A DNA stretch of 64,000 bases, taken from NCBI GenBank assembly GCA_964523405.1, contig CAZGAQ010000018.1:26049-90048 (forward strand). Direction: 5' to 3'. The DNA comes from CAZGAQ01 sp964523405 (lineage in GTDB: Bacteria; Planctomycetota; Phycisphaerae; UBA1845; Fen-1342). How positions within the stretch are numbered: position 1 is the stretch's first letter; each line of letters starts with the position of its first letter. Shown one piece after another: positions 17,875 to 26,870 of the stretch. The notes under the pieces were generated by a model. The model did not search any database. It was not told the origin of the DNA and saw only the letters and a program-made list of their open reading frames with translations. The position numbers and the translations under genes are program-made.

Positions 17875-17902
17875 ACCGCCACCGGCGGTTTGTTGCGCCG
17901 GT
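17875..17902 (+). promoter_or_regulatory. Two competing hairpins upstream of the DAHP synthase gene (possible attenuator)
   Basis: Hairpin 1 is ACCGCC ACC GGCGGT (17875-17889) followed by TTGTT, like a short intrinsic terminator. Hairpin 2 pairs ACCGGCG (17881-17887) with CGCCGGT (17896-17902) and uses the same bases, so the two cannot form together. They end 48 nt before the aroG start. No leader peptide rich in aromatic codons is evident; the nearest small frame (MLSPARLAD) has none. Function is inference. Confidence 0.3.
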
Positions 17903-17950
17903 CGTGGTCGTTATCGGAGTCACCGGCCGCCGGGCAGATTCGAGGACCTG

Positions 17951-19111
17951 ATGTCAGCACGCGGGAACCACGACAACGGACGGCAGCGCGCCGCCGGGGG
18001 CTGGGGCGGTCCGGTACACGGCGCGACGGGGACCTGGACACCCGATCACGCAACCCGACTGGTGCGCACGGACGACCTGAATGTCATCCGCACACGCACG
18101 CTGGTCTATCCACGTGAGATCAAGCGTGACCTGCCCATGACGACAACGGCGAATCAGACCGTCGTCACGGGGCGGGAAGCGATCAAGAACATCCTGGCGG
18201 GCACGGACCCACGCGTGCTGATCGTGGTGGGCCCCTGCTCGATTCACGACGAGCGGGCGGCACTGGAGTACGCCGAGCGTTTGCAGCATTTGGCTGCGGA
18301 AGTGGCCGAGCAGATGTGCGTCGTGATGCGGGTGTACTTCGAGAAGCCGCGCACAATCATCGGCTGGAAGGGGCTGATCAACGATCCGAAGCTCGACGGC
18401 TCGTTCGACATCGAGACGGGCATCCGCAAGGCGCGCAGCATCCTGCTGCAGATCGCCGAGTTGGGCCTGCCGGCCGGCACGGAAATGCTCGACCCGATCA
18501 CCCCTCAGTACATCGCGGATCTGGTGACCTGGGCGGCGATCGGCGCGCGGACGACCGAGTCGCAAACGCACCGGCAGATGGCCAGCGGTTTGTCGATGCC
18601 GGTCGGGTTCAAGAACGGGACCGATGGAAACCTGCAGACGGCGCTGGATGCCTTGGCGGCCGCGCGGCACGCCCACAGTTTCCTGGGCATCGACGACAAC
18701 GGGCTGACCGCGATTGTCGAGACGCGCGGCAACCCGTGGGCACACCTGATTTTGCGCGGTGGGCGGAGCGGGCCCAACTACGATCCCGCCACGATCGCAC
18801 AGGCCACCCACGCGCTGGGCCTGATGAAGCTGCCGATGCGGCTGATGGTGGACTGCAGCCACGCGAACGCGAACAAGCAGTACCGTAACCAGGCGGCCGT
18901 CTGGCAGAGCGTCCTCGCGCAGCGGGCCAGCGGCAGCACGCACGTCATAGGACTGATGCTCGAAAGCAACCTGCACGAGGGCAACCAGCCGCTGGACCCC
19001 GACCCGGCGAAGCTCCGCTACGGTGTGTCCATCACGGACGAATGCATCGGCTGGGAAGAGACGCAGTGGCTGATGCGCGAGGGGTACAAGATGCTGACCC
19101 GCGCGCAGTAG
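17951..19111 (+). CDS. aroG: 3-deoxy-7-phosphoheptulonate (DAHP) synthase, AroG/AroF class I
   Basis: This enzyme condenses phosphoenolpyruvate and erythrose-4-phosphate, the first step of the shikimate pathway. The 386-aa protein matches E. coli AroG throughout: VVGPCSIHD (about 98-106), MRVYFEKPRT, GWKGLINDP, GARTTESQTHR, PVGFKNGTDG, VDCSHANANKQ. A strong ribosome site (GAGG 5 nt upstream) supports ATG 17951, which adds about 37 residues before the DDLNVIRTRTL segment that aligns with the usual AroG start; a GTG at 18062 has no such site. The RTDDL... segment resembles the feedback-regulation strand of AroG paralogues, but which amino acid inhibits it is unknown. Confidence 0.95.
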   Translation: MSARGNHDNGRQRAAGGWGGPVHGATGTWTPDHATRLVRTDDLNVIRTRTLVYPREIKRDLPMTTTANQTVVTGREAIKNILAGTDPRVLIVVGPCSIHDERAALEYAERLQHLAAEVAEQMCVVMRVYFEKPRTIIGWKGLINDPKLDGSFDIETGIRKARSILLQIAELGLPAGTEMLDPITPQYIADLVTWAAIGARTTESQTHRQMASGLSMPVGFKNGTDGNLQTALDALAAARHAHSFLGIDDNGLTAIVETRGNPWAHLILRGGRSGPNYDPATIAQATHALGLMKLPMRLMVDCSHANANKQYRNQAAVWQSVLAQRASGSTHVIGLMLESNLHEGNQPLDPDPAKLRYGVSITDECIGWEETQWLMREGYKMLTRAQ

Positions 19112-19216
19112 ACCGGCACGAGGCCCCCTAGCCCTTTCTGTTACGATTGCATCCCGCCCGCTCCGGGAATAACCTGCCGCTGTCCGCTGGTTCGCGAACC
19201 CTGCGGGAGGCTAGGC

Positions 19217-20242
19217 ATGAAGTATATCGCATGCGCGATCGTGAGCGCAGCGCTGCTCGTGGCGCTGGGCTGCAACTCCAAACCGCCCGAAGAGGTGGTC
19301 GTCTACACTGCGCTCGACAGCCAGTTCTCCACGCCGCTCCTGGACGACTTCACGGCCCGCACGGGCATCCGCGTCCGCGCGGCTTATGACACTGAGTCCA
19401 CCAAGACCGTCGGCCTCGCCAACCGCATCCGCAGCGAGGCCGCCCGGCCGCGCTGCGACGTGTTCTGGAACAACGAGCTGCTCAATACGTTGCGGCTGGA
19501 CCGCGAGGGGTTGCTGCAAGCATGCCAGCCCGCCAACGCGCGCCAATACCCGCCGCAATTCCGCGATCCCAACGGCCAATGGTACGGCTTCGCGAGCCGC
19601 GCCCGCGTGCTCATCGTAAACACGGAGCGCGTCGCGGAGGCGGACCGACCGAAGTCGATCCGCGCCCTGGGCGATCCGCGCTGGCGCGGCCAGACCGGCA
19701 TCGCCAAGCCGTTGTTCGGCACGACGGCCACGCACGTAGCCTGCCTGTTCGCCAAGTTGGGTGAGGCGGAAGCGCGCCAACTGCTCGACAGCTTCCGCGC
19801 GAACGAGATCCAGATCCTCGGTGGTAACAAGGGCTGCGCGGAGGCGGTCGGACGCGGACAGCTCGCGCTGGCGCTGACGGACACGGATGATGCGATCGAG
19901 GAGGTCGACGCGGGCCACCCTGTGCAGATCATCTTCCCCGATCAGGGCGCGGGTGAGATGGGCACGCTGCTGCTGCCTAACGCGCTGGCCGTCATCAAGG
20001 ACGCTCCCCATGCCGACGCGGCCGCACGGCTGATCGACTACCTGCTATCCGCGGAAGTCGAAGGGCGCTTGGCGGAAGGCCCGTCGGCGCAGATTCCACT
20101 GAATCGGCTGGTGCAGAAGCGGCCGCGCGTGCTACCGCCGGGCGACCTGCGGCCGATGGACGTGGACTTTGCTCGCGCGGCGGAGCTGTTTCCCGTGGCG
20201 GCGAGATACATCGAGGAGACTTTTCTGGCGGGGACGCCCTAA
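19217..20242 (+). CDS. Iron(III)-type ABC transporter substrate-binding lipoprotein
   Basis: The 341-aa protein starts with a lipoprotein signal whose lipobox is VALGC (Cys 19). The mature part opens EVVVYTALDSQFSTPLLDDF, the standard beginning of the FbpA/FutA family. Further family segments are RCDVFWNNELL, GFASRARVLIVNT, IAKPLFGTTATHVA and the alternation of two alpha/beta lobes. GGAGG lies 6 nt upstream of ATG 19217. There is no permease or ATPase gene beside it, so it either works with a distant transporter or binds another anion or metal. It is convergent with the STN-domain gene. Confidence 0.88.
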   Translation: MKYIACAIVSAALLVALGCNSKPPEEVVVYTALDSQFSTPLLDDFTARTGIRVRAAYDTESTKTVGLANRIRSEAARPRCDVFWNNELLNTLRLDREGLLQACQPANARQYPPQFRDPNGQWYGFASRARVLIVNTERVAEADRPKSIRALGDPRWRGQTGIAKPLFGTTATHVACLFAKLGEAEARQLLDSFRANEIQILGGNKGCAEAVGRGQLALALTDTDDAIEEVDAGHPVQIIFPDQGAGEMGTLLLPNALAVIKDAPHADAAARLIDYLLSAEVEGRLAEGPSAQIPLNRLVQKRPRVLPPGDLRPMDVDFARAAELFPVAARYIEETFLAGTP

Positions 20243-20339
20243 GCCGACGGACTCTCGACCGTGAGCACACAAACGCACACGGGCCGGCCACCATGGCCGA
20301 CCCGCGCTGCCCGAGATACGCTCCGAAATTCCGGGAGAA

Positions 20340-20377
20340 CGGGACTGCCGCGGGGGGAATGCGCCCGCGGAGTCCCG
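20340..20377. terminator. Strong hairpin between convergent genes, probable bidirectional terminator
   Basis: CGGGACT-g-CCGCGGG pairs with CCCGCGGAGTCCCG (14 bp with one bulged G, 9-nt loop). It sits between the end of the binding-protein gene (20242) and the end of the STN-domain gene (20393). There is no T tract, which is common in GC-rich bacteria. Confidence 0.6.
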
Positions 20378-20392
20378 CTCATTGCGTGTGGT

Positions 20393-21622
20393 TCAGATAC
20401 CCGCCGTGGGGACCGCGGGCTTGGCTTCCTTCGCCGTCTCCTTGGTCGCAGTCGCTTCCTTGTTGGCGCCTGTGTCCTTCGCAGGCTTGGCGTCCGTGGC
20501 CGCGCCACCGGCGGCCAGACGCTTCTTCACAATCTCGATCACGGCGGGCATTTCGCGCTCGCGTAGTGCCTTGAGCTCAGTCGGCATCTCGCTGGCCCGG
20601 ACGAGGTAGTGGATCGTCCGGTCGCCGTCGACTTTGATCTCCAGGATCGCGACCACCGGATCCGCCGAACCACTCGCGCCCTGGGCCACCGCCGTCGCCG
20701 TGTCACCGCCGGGCTTGGCCGGGAACACGACGATCCCGTCTTCGACGACGTCGTAGTGCAACCCGGTCCGGCCGGAGATCAGCTCCAGAACTTGCCGCAG
20801 GGTCGTGCTGCGCTGCACGAAATCCACGAGCCGGTCACGGGCGGACACCTTGCTCAGCGCCCCGGGCTCGAAGTGCACGGTAATCTCGACGCGCTTGCCG
20901 AGGTCGACGAGCAGCTCATCGAGCGGGATGCGCTGGTAGTTCAGGTCGAGCGGGCGATCGAGCCGCTGCTGGATGTCCTCGCTGCGGCTGTACACCGCGA
21001 TCGTCTTGTCTTGCGGAATCCACAGCCAGCCGGCTTTCTGGGTCGCGGACTCGAGCTGCGTCAGGGCGTTGGCCGGCGGCTCGGCCTGCAGGGCCTGGTC
21101 GAACTGCTTGGCGGGGTCGGTATCGGGCGGCAGGCGAAACTGCACCGCGATGTCGCCGGGCTTGAGCTGGCTCCAGGGCACGGCCGCAAGCTTCTGCAGC
21201 AGTTCCACTTCGTCGACGGTCAGGCGACGACCGAGGCGATCGAGCACGGGGGCGGGCTCAATCAACACGCGGTCGTGCTCGACGCGCATCCGCAAACCCA
21301 ACCCGTCGAGAATCCGCGTGAGGCCCTGGCGGACCGAGAGGTCCTTGAGCGTCAGCGAAATCCGCGTCTGCTCGCCGTAAGGCATCCAGTCGATGGCCTT
21401 GTCGTCGAGCGTGAACCGCAAGCCGGTGGCCTTCTCCAGTTCGGCGAGCGCTTCGCGCACCGGCCGCACGGGAATCTCGATCGGCTGCTTGATGTTCTGG
21501 TCAAGCGCGGCCTCCACGAGGTCCCGCATCCCATCTGCCCGCACGGTCAGCCCCAGCGCGAGGACGACGGCCAAGGCGCTGAGTTGCGTGAGTGCCCGAG
21601 GGTTTCGCGCGAAGGAGTGCAT
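20393..21622 (-). CDS. Secreted STN-domain protein downstream of ECF sigma / anti-sigma
   Basis: The 409-aa protein has a signal peptide (QLSALAVVLALGLTVRADG) and repeated secretin/TonB N-terminal (STN)-like units: near 30-105 (QPIEIPVRPVREALAELEKATG), near 215-290 (LDLNYQRIPLDELLVDLGKR) and a short one at TLRQVLELISGRTGLHYDV. The C-terminus is a Lys/Ala/Glu tail. AGAGG lies 7 nt upstream of ATG 21622, and the anti-sigma stop is 10 bp before it. STN domains bind partners in TonB and secretin systems, so this may sense envelope state for the sigma factor. That role is inferred from gene order only. Confidence 0.8.
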   Translation of the reverse strand: MHSFARNPRALTQLSALAVVLALGLTVRADGMRDLVEAALDQNIKQPIEIPVRPVREALAELEKATGLRFTLDDKAIDWMPYGEQTRISLTLKDLSVRQGLTRILDGLGLRMRVEHDRVLIEPAPVLDRLGRRLTVDEVELLQKLAAVPWSQLKPGDIAVQFRLPPDTDPAKQFDQALQAEPPANALTQLESATQKAGWLWIPQDKTIAVYSRSEDIQQRLDRPLDLNYQRIPLDELLVDLGKRVEITVHFEPGALSKVSARDRLVDFVQRSTTLRQVLELISGRTGLHYDVVEDGIVVFPAKPGGDTATAVAQGASGSADPVVAILEIKVDGDRTIHYLVRASEMPTELKALREREMPAVIEIVKKRLAAGGAATDAKPAKDTGANKEATATKETAKEAKPAVPTAGI

Positions 21623-21632
21623 GAGCTTGCCT

Positions 21633-22277
21633 CTAGTAATACCCGGTCGAGTCATCCGACGTCGTGGGGGCCATAACTGGATCGACAATGAACAGCCGCT
21701 GAGGTTGGGCCTCCGCGGCTTCCATACGCGAAATCTTCACCACGGCGACTCCGCCGGACGGTACGGACATTGCCGCCGGGCCGCGAATGTCGACGTGCGT
21801 ACCCGTGGGCACAGCCACCGGACGTGGCAACAGGGCCACGACCAGGGCGGCCGCCGCTGCGAGCAACGTACCCGCACCGGCAATCATGCGCGCGTAGCGC
21901 CGCCGGCGTGGGGCCGCTTGCCGCGTGCCAACCGTGACGGCGTGCGAAATCCGGGACGCCACGAGCGACCAGTCCACCTGGTCCGCCCACCCCGACGAGT
22001 CCCGCAAGGCGCGGTCCAGGGCCTCATCGTCCGCAGCACGGGCCGCCATGCTCTCGTCCACCGCAGACGAGACCCGCGCGGCGAAGCGCGACCAGTCCAC
22101 CGCGGGCAGTGCTGGCAGGGCGTCGCGCAACAGCGCCTCGCTCCGCCGCCACTGCGCCAGTTCGGCCGCATACTCCGGGCAGCTCGCGGTGGCAGCCGCA
22201 AGCTGTGCCTGTAGATCGGCGCGGTCGGGCTCGGCGAGCCAGGCCAGCATGAGTTGTTCAAACGCTGCGTGTGTCAT
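21633..22277 (-). CDS. Membrane-anchored anti-sigma factor-like protein
   Basis: The 214-aa protein lies between an ECF sigma gene and the STN gene on the same strand. It has a helical N-terminus (ADLQAQLAAATASCPEYAAEL), two repeated segments (VDWSRFAARVSSAVDES and VDWSLVASRISHAVTV), one transmembrane helix (about 130-150, AGTLLAAAAALVVALL) and an extracellular tail. This topology fits an anti-sigma factor. The zinc-finger H-x3-C-x2-C signature is not visible, so it would be a zinc-free member. Confidence 0.75.
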   Translation of the reverse strand: MTHAAFEQLMLAWLAEPDRADLQAQLAAATASCPEYAAELAQWRRSEALLRDALPALPAVDWSRFAARVSSAVDESMAARAADDEALDRALRDSSGWADQVDWSLVASRISHAVTVGTRQAAPRRRRYARMIAGAGTLLAAAAALVVALLPRPVAVPTGTHVDIRGPAAMSVPSGGVAVVKISRMEAAEAQPQRLFIVDPVMAPTTSDDSTGYY

Positions 22278-22374
22278 GCGTACACCGCGACGGAAAGATG
22301 TGCCGCGCGCCCCAGCGGGGCAGCGGCGCGTCCGCGACCAAGGCCCAGTGTGACTCTCACGCCCGACGCGGCCC

Positions 22375-22974
22375 TCAGCACAGGAAATCCGCGAGCTGCT
22401 CTTTCATCTTCTTGCGCGCCTGGAAGACGTGCCACTTCACGGCCTCGACACTGCAGTCGAGAATCTCGGCCACTTCTTTCTGCGGCATCTGCTCCATGCT
22501 GAACAAGATCAGTGCCGTGCGCTGTTGCGGCGGCAGCGTCGCCAGGACGGCCTGCACCTTGGCCTGCAACTCCGTAGCGGCCAGCTTCGCCCCCGGTCGG
22601 TCCTCCGAGTAATCCGCGTCGGCCACACGCTCCTCCCGCGACTCGTCCTCGCCCTGCAGACAGTCCTCGAAAGACAGCCGCGGTCCGCGCGAGCGGCGGA
22701 AGTTGAGCGACAAGTTGGTGACGATGCGCATCAGCCATGGTCCGAACCTTTGGGCGTCCTCCAGGGTTTCAAGGTTGCGGAAGGCGCGGATGAACGCCTC
22801 CTGACAGACCTCGAGAGCGTCGTGGATATTGCCGAGCAGGCGATAGGAGACGGCCGTTGCCCGGCGTTGATACCGTTCGATCAGCACGTCGAAGGCCGCG
22901 CGCCGCCCAGACAAGGTCTGGCGAACCAACTCGGCATCTGCCGATGCGGCTTCGCTAACGGGCTGAGCTTCCAC
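22375..22974 (-). CDS. ECF-family RNA polymerase sigma factor
   Basis: The 199-aa protein has sigma region 2 (FDVLIERYQRRATAVSYRLL, DALEVCQEAFIRAFRNL) and region 4 (LPPQQRTALILFSMEQMPQ, KEVAEILDCSVEAVKWHVF). The GTG at 22974 is taken as the start because AGGAG stands 5 nt before it; a TTG 24 codons upstream has no such support. The putative anti-sigma gene begins 97 bp downstream on the same strand, followed by the STN-domain gene. The three likely form one regulatory operon. Confidence 0.93.
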   Translation of the reverse strand: MEAQPVSEAASADAELVRQTLSGRRAAFDVLIERYQRRATAVSYRLLGNIHDALEVCQEAFIRAFRNLETLEDAQRFGPWLMRIVTNLSLNFRRSRGPRLSFEDCLQGEDESREERVADADYSEDRPGAKLAATELQAKVQAVLATLPPQQRTALILFSMEQMPQKEVAEILDCSVEAVKWHVFQARKKMKEQLADFLC

Positions 22975-23221
22975 GGGCTCTCCTGACAGCAAGGACACCC
23001 AGCGTGCACCCAGGTTAGGGCGAAATCGACGAACCAACGCGCGCAAAGCGTGTACGAACGAGCAGTTAGACGGACGCGCCCGTCCGATTATTCTCGCCCA
23101 GCCGGTCGGATCAAGGGGTTTCCCGCGGAACTCACCAGCCGGGACGTCCTACAGGGGCGGTCCCGGGGTGCGGGGAGGGCATTTATACCGGCCCGCGTGG
23201 CAAGTTCCGCATGCGCCGGAA

Positions 23222-24463
23222 TTAACGCAGCCTGTCGCCCTGCGGAAGTGCCGTCTCAGATATTGGGGCACCTGCAGTCGGCGGAGAGGCGCGTGTCGCC
23301 AGCCACATCGCCACCTCGTGCGTCGCCAGCAGCACGACTCCTCCCACAATCAGATACCGGCCCAGCACCTCCAACCCGGACGACCGCGCCAACACACCGA
23401 CCAGACTCGGGAACGTCACCGTCCCAACGGATGCGGCCGCGACCTGGAAACCCACCGACTGCGCGGCATGGAAGTGCCCGACGCGCTGCGGGGTGACCGC
23501 GATCAGCGTCGGAAAGATCGGCGCCAGGGCGAGCCCAAAGAGCACAGCGCCGGCCAGCCCGAGACCCGGCGTCGGGTTCCAGGCAAGCAGCGTGGCGGCA
23601 AGCGGCGCCATGACCATGCCGGTGCGCAGGATCGCCCGGTCACCGAGCGTGGCCGCCAGTTGCCCGAACAGCAGGCGCCCCGCCGTGAGCGCCGCCCAAT
23701 ATCCCCCCACCGTCACACCGGCGATCTCCGCGTCGATCTTCCGGGTCTCCGTGAACAGCGAGTAGAAGAGCTGTCCTGCGGTGGTCTCCAGCCCGGCGTA
23801 CAGAAAAAACAGCACGAGCTGCATCCACACCATCGGCTGGGCAAGCGACTGCGCCATGGAGGCCGTCGACGCGCCCCCCGCCGCATGTCCGGCCGGCACC
23901 TCCATCCGCCACATCCCCAGCGTCGCGCCGAAGAGCACGGACAACAGCGCTAGCACGCCGGCGACCGTGCCGTAGCCGAGACGCCAACTGTGCTGGCTCG
24001 CAAGAATCGCCGTCATCAGCAGCGGCCCGGCACTGGCTCCGACTCCCCAAAACGCGTGCAGCCAGTTCACGACGCGCGGCGAGAACCGCGCGGCCGCAAA
24101 GGTGTTGATCCCCGCGTCGATGGCCCCGCCGCCCAGGCCGCCCAACATCGCACAGAGCACGAGCCACGGCCACGCCGGCGCGAGCGCGTTGCCGAGCAGG
24201 GCGGTCGTCACCAGCAGACTGCTGCCGAGCAGAACGCGCCCCACACCCACCGCACGCACGAGCTGCCCGGCGAGGAAGCTTGATGACAGGTAGCCGGTCG
24301 TACCTGCGGCGAGCAGCAGGCCCAATTGACTAAGCGGGCGCGCGAATTCGGCGCGCATGGACGGCCACCCGACGCCGAGCAAACCGTCGGGCAGCCCGAG
24401 GCTGACGAAGGCGATGAAGGCCAGGATAATCAGCAGGGTCTGCGAAGAACCGCGCGCGGTCAT
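23222..24463 (-). CDS. MFS transporter
   Basis: The 413-aa protein has about 12 hydrophobic helices and opens with LIILAFIAFVSLGLPDGLLG, a pattern seen in the FucP/YbjJ-like branch of the major facilitator superfamily. A central charged loop (about 205-220) separates the halves, and the cytoplasmic loop of the second half is FTETRKIDAE. Substrate cannot be inferred; FucP relatives carry sugars. GGAG sits 4 nt before ATG 24463. It follows the histidine kinase gene by 129 bp on the same strand. Confidence 0.85.
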   Translation of the reverse strand: MTARGSSQTLLIILAFIAFVSLGLPDGLLGVGWPSMRAEFARPLSQLGLLLAAGTTGYLSSSFLAGQLVRAVGVGRVLLGSSLLVTTALLGNALAPAWPWLVLCAMLGGLGGGAIDAGINTFAAARFSPRVVNWLHAFWGVGASAGPLLMTAILASQHSWRLGYGTVAGVLALLSVLFGATLGMWRMEVPAGHAAGGASTASMAQSLAQPMVWMQLVLFFLYAGLETTAGQLFYSLFTETRKIDAEIAGVTVGGYWAALTAGRLLFGQLAATLGDRAILRTGMVMAPLAATLLAWNPTPGLGLAGAVLFGLALAPIFPTLIAVTPQRVGHFHAAQSVGFQVAAASVGTVTFPSLVGVLARSSGLEVLGRYLIVGGVVLLATHEVAMWLATRASPPTAGAPISETALPQGDRLR

Positions 24464-24592
24464 AAAGCTCCGTCGTGCAGTCGGCGTGTCACGGTCGCTG
24501 CGGCCGACGAACATCACCGGCCGGGGAATATAGGATACCGGGGGCCGCGAGCAAGCGGCACGGGAATTCCGGCCCGCAGAACGCCGGCGGCG

Positions 24593-25729
24593 TTATGCCC
24601 CCACGCCGGCCGCAACGGCCTCATTGGTCGCGGCGGGAATTCGCACCGAGAACGTGGTTCCCCCGGTTTCACGCGGCGCCACCTGAATGCTGCCGTGGTG
24701 CGCGTCAACGATGCGGGCGGCGATGGCGAGCCCCAGCCCCGTGCCTTTGCCTCCGCGCTTCGTGGTGAAGAACGGCTCGAAGATGTGCGGCAGCACATCG
24801 GGCGGGATTCCCGTGCCGGTGTCGGCCACGTCGACGCACAGCACGCGTGCGGCCGCAATGGCCGTAGGTGGCCGGATCTCTCCCGTGCGGGAGGCCTCGG
24901 GACTGTCTCTGGCCGCCTCCGCAGGCGAAGTGGACTCTGACCGGATCGCCACTGCCAGTTCTCCGCCCTGCGGCATGCTGTCGGCCGCATTGAGCAGGAG
25001 ATTCACGAACACCTGCTCCAGGAGCGGGCGATCCACCTCAGCCACGTCGGCGCTGCCGTCGCTGCCGCAGCGAATCACGATGCCGCGCGACTCGATCTTG
25101 TCGCGCACGGCGGCCACCGCCTCGGCAACAATCTCGTTCAGGTGCGCAGAACTTGGCCGCGCGACGTGTTCGCGGGCAAGCGTCAGGAGGCGGCGGACGA
25201 TCAGTTCGATGCGGGCGAGGCCGCTGTCGATGAGGTCGAGCATCTGCGCAGCGCGGGCCGGGTCGTCGGCGGAGCGCCGCAGAATCCGGGCGCAGTTCTG
25301 CACGCCGTCGAGCGGATTGTTGACTTCATGGGCGACGGTCGCAGCCAACTCACCCAGGAACGCGAGCCGCTCGCGCCGCCGCAACTGCTCGTGCAGACGG
25401 GCCTGTTCCTGCCGCGCGGCCACGACGCGCATGGCGAGCTGGTTGATGGCCGCGTTGAGCTTGTACATGTCGCGACCCGGCTCGTCGTCCAGAACCTCCA
25501 GCGCCCGCCCCTGACTGACGTCATCGGCCACGCGCCGCAGGCGTCCCAGCGTCGCGTGCAGATAGCGGCGCGCAATGCGGCCGCAGATGAGCGCGCCGAG
25601 CGAAGACCCCGCGACGCAGATGCCGATGGCCGGCCAGGCCGTCGGCTGCACGAGCAGCGCCACGGCGCCGCTGCCGAGGACGCCGGCGACGACGAGCACG
25701 ACCAGGCGGTGGCGAAATTGGCGGAACAT
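24593..25729 (-). CDS. Membrane sensor histidine kinase (HAMP-HisKA-HATPase)
   Basis: The 378-aa protein has two transmembrane helices (about 8-28 and 33-55) with almost no periplasmic loop, then a HAMP-like helix (RRVADDVSQGRALEVLDDEPG), a coiled coil, the H-box AHEVNNPLDG (phospho-His about 132), the N-box (NLLLNAADSMP), and the G1/F motifs DTGTGIP and FEPFFTTKRGG with GLGLAIA. The tiny sensor region suggests it senses within the membrane or through partners. No response regulator is adjacent. ATG 25729 is used because it begins the first membrane helix; upstream in-frame sequence is very basic and unlikely to be translated. Confidence 0.9.
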   Translation of the reverse strand: MFRQFRHRLVVLVVAGVLGSGAVALLVQPTAWPAIGICVAGSSLGALICGRIARRYLHATLGRLRRVADDVSQGRALEVLDDEPGRDMYKLNAAINQLAMRVVAARQEQARLHEQLRRRERLAFLGELAATVAHEVNNPLDGVQNCARILRRSADDPARAAQMLDLIDSGLARIELIVRRLLTLAREHVARPSSAHLNEIVAEAVAAVRDKIESRGIVIRCGSDGSADVAEVDRPLLEQVFVNLLLNAADSMPQGGELAVAIRSESTSPAEAARDSPEASRTGEIRPPTAIAAARVLCVDVADTGTGIPPDVLPHIFEPFFTTKRGGKGTGLGLAIAARIVDAHHGSIQVAPRETGGTTFSVRIPAATNEAVAAGVGA

Positions 25730-25811
25730 TCTATGCTCTATTATTCCGCCACGGCGTCGATCGTGCCACTGCTCGACGAGGCGGCGCCGGGCAGACCTGG
25801 GAGTAAGGTGC

Positions 25812-26804
25812 TTGGGTAACCACGATACCGACAACGGCACACGCGGCCCGACGAGTCCGGCCAACCGGCTGGGACTCGACTATCGCCAGGTGCCGCCGCG
25901 CAAAGTCGCCACGCCGATCATCGATGTGCACAGTCACGTCCACAACACGCCGACAACGCCGAGCTTCTTCGAGGCCGCCGATCGCTACGGCATCACGACG
26001 ATCGTCTCGATGAGCCCGCTCGACGAAGTGCCGGCGCTGCAGGCAGCGTATCCCGGGCGCCTTCGATTCATCGCCGTACCGCGCTGGCGGAACCTGGCGG
26101 CATCGGAGGAGTTTCAGCGGCAATGGCTGGACGATCTGGTCGCCTTTCGCGAACTTGGCGCGCGACGGATGAAGTTCTGGGTGGCGCCGCCCTTGCGCGG
26201 CAATTACGGTCTGCGTCTACGGGACCCGTTCTTCGAGCCGCTGATCCAGCAGGGGCTCCACCTGGGCTACGAGTTCATGATCCACGTGGGCGATCCGACA
26301 CTTTGGTTCCGTCCGGGCGGGCGCTATGCGGACGCGGCGCGCTATGGCACCAAACCGGAGCAGTACGCCCAGCTCGAGTATCTGCTGGAGAAGGTCGCAC
26401 CACGGACGGTGATCGCGGCCCACCTGGGCGGCAACATCGAAGACCCCGCCTTTCTGCAACACCTTTTGGACCGCTACCCGCATCTGCTACTCGACACCAG
26501 CGCCACCAAGTGGGTCGTCCGCGAAATCGCCCGGCAACCGGACGTCGTCCGCGCGTTCGTCGTCCGCAATCAGGACCGCCTGCTGTTCGGCAGCGACATC
26601 GTCGTCGGCCCGGCGCTGGACTTCGATCACTACGCCAGTCGCTACTGGGTCCATCAAATGCTCTGGGAAACACCCTACCGCGGCGAGAGCCCGATCGAGG
26701 ATCCGGACGCGGAGGATCCGCCACAACTCACCGGACTCGACCTCCCCGCTAGCGTGCTGCGGAAGGTATATTACCACAATGCGGCGCGCCTGGGCTACGC
26801 GTAG
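25812..26804 (+). CDS. Metal-dependent hydrolase, amidohydrolase (Amidohydro_2-type) family
   Basis: The product of about 330 aa is a TIM-barrel amidohydrolase. It has the N-terminal metal motif DVHSHVH (about 38-44), VIAAHLGGN on a later strand, and FGSDIVVGP with the C-terminal active-site Asp. Lys in RRMKFWVAPP could be structural. No ATG precedes the domain; a TTG at 25812 with GGGAG 8 nt upstream is the best candidate start, so the N-terminus is uncertain. Substrate is unknown. Members of this family decarboxylate or hydrolyse small cyclic substrates. It overlaps nothing and is followed 66 bp later by the EEP gene. Confidence 0.85.
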   Translation: MGNHDTDNGTRGPTSPANRLGLDYRQVPPRKVATPIIDVHSHVHNTPTTPSFFEAADRYGITTIVSMSPLDEVPALQAAYPGRLRFIAVPRWRNLAASEEFQRQWLDDLVAFRELGARRMKFWVAPPLRGNYGLRLRDPFFEPLIQQGLHLGYEFMIHVGDPTLWFRPGGRYADAARYGTKPEQYAQLEYLLEKVAPRTVIAAHLGGNIEDPAFLQHLLDRYPHLLLDTSATKWVVREIARQPDVVRAFVVRNQDRLLFGSDIVVGPALDFDHYASRYWVHQMLWETPYRGESPIEDPDAEDPPQLTGLDLPASVLRKVYYHNAARLGYA

Positions 26805-26870
26805 TGGCGCCTGGCGCCGCCGTGCTGACTCCGGCTCCGGCGCGCGCCGCCCCACCGAAAGAAGCCGTCC

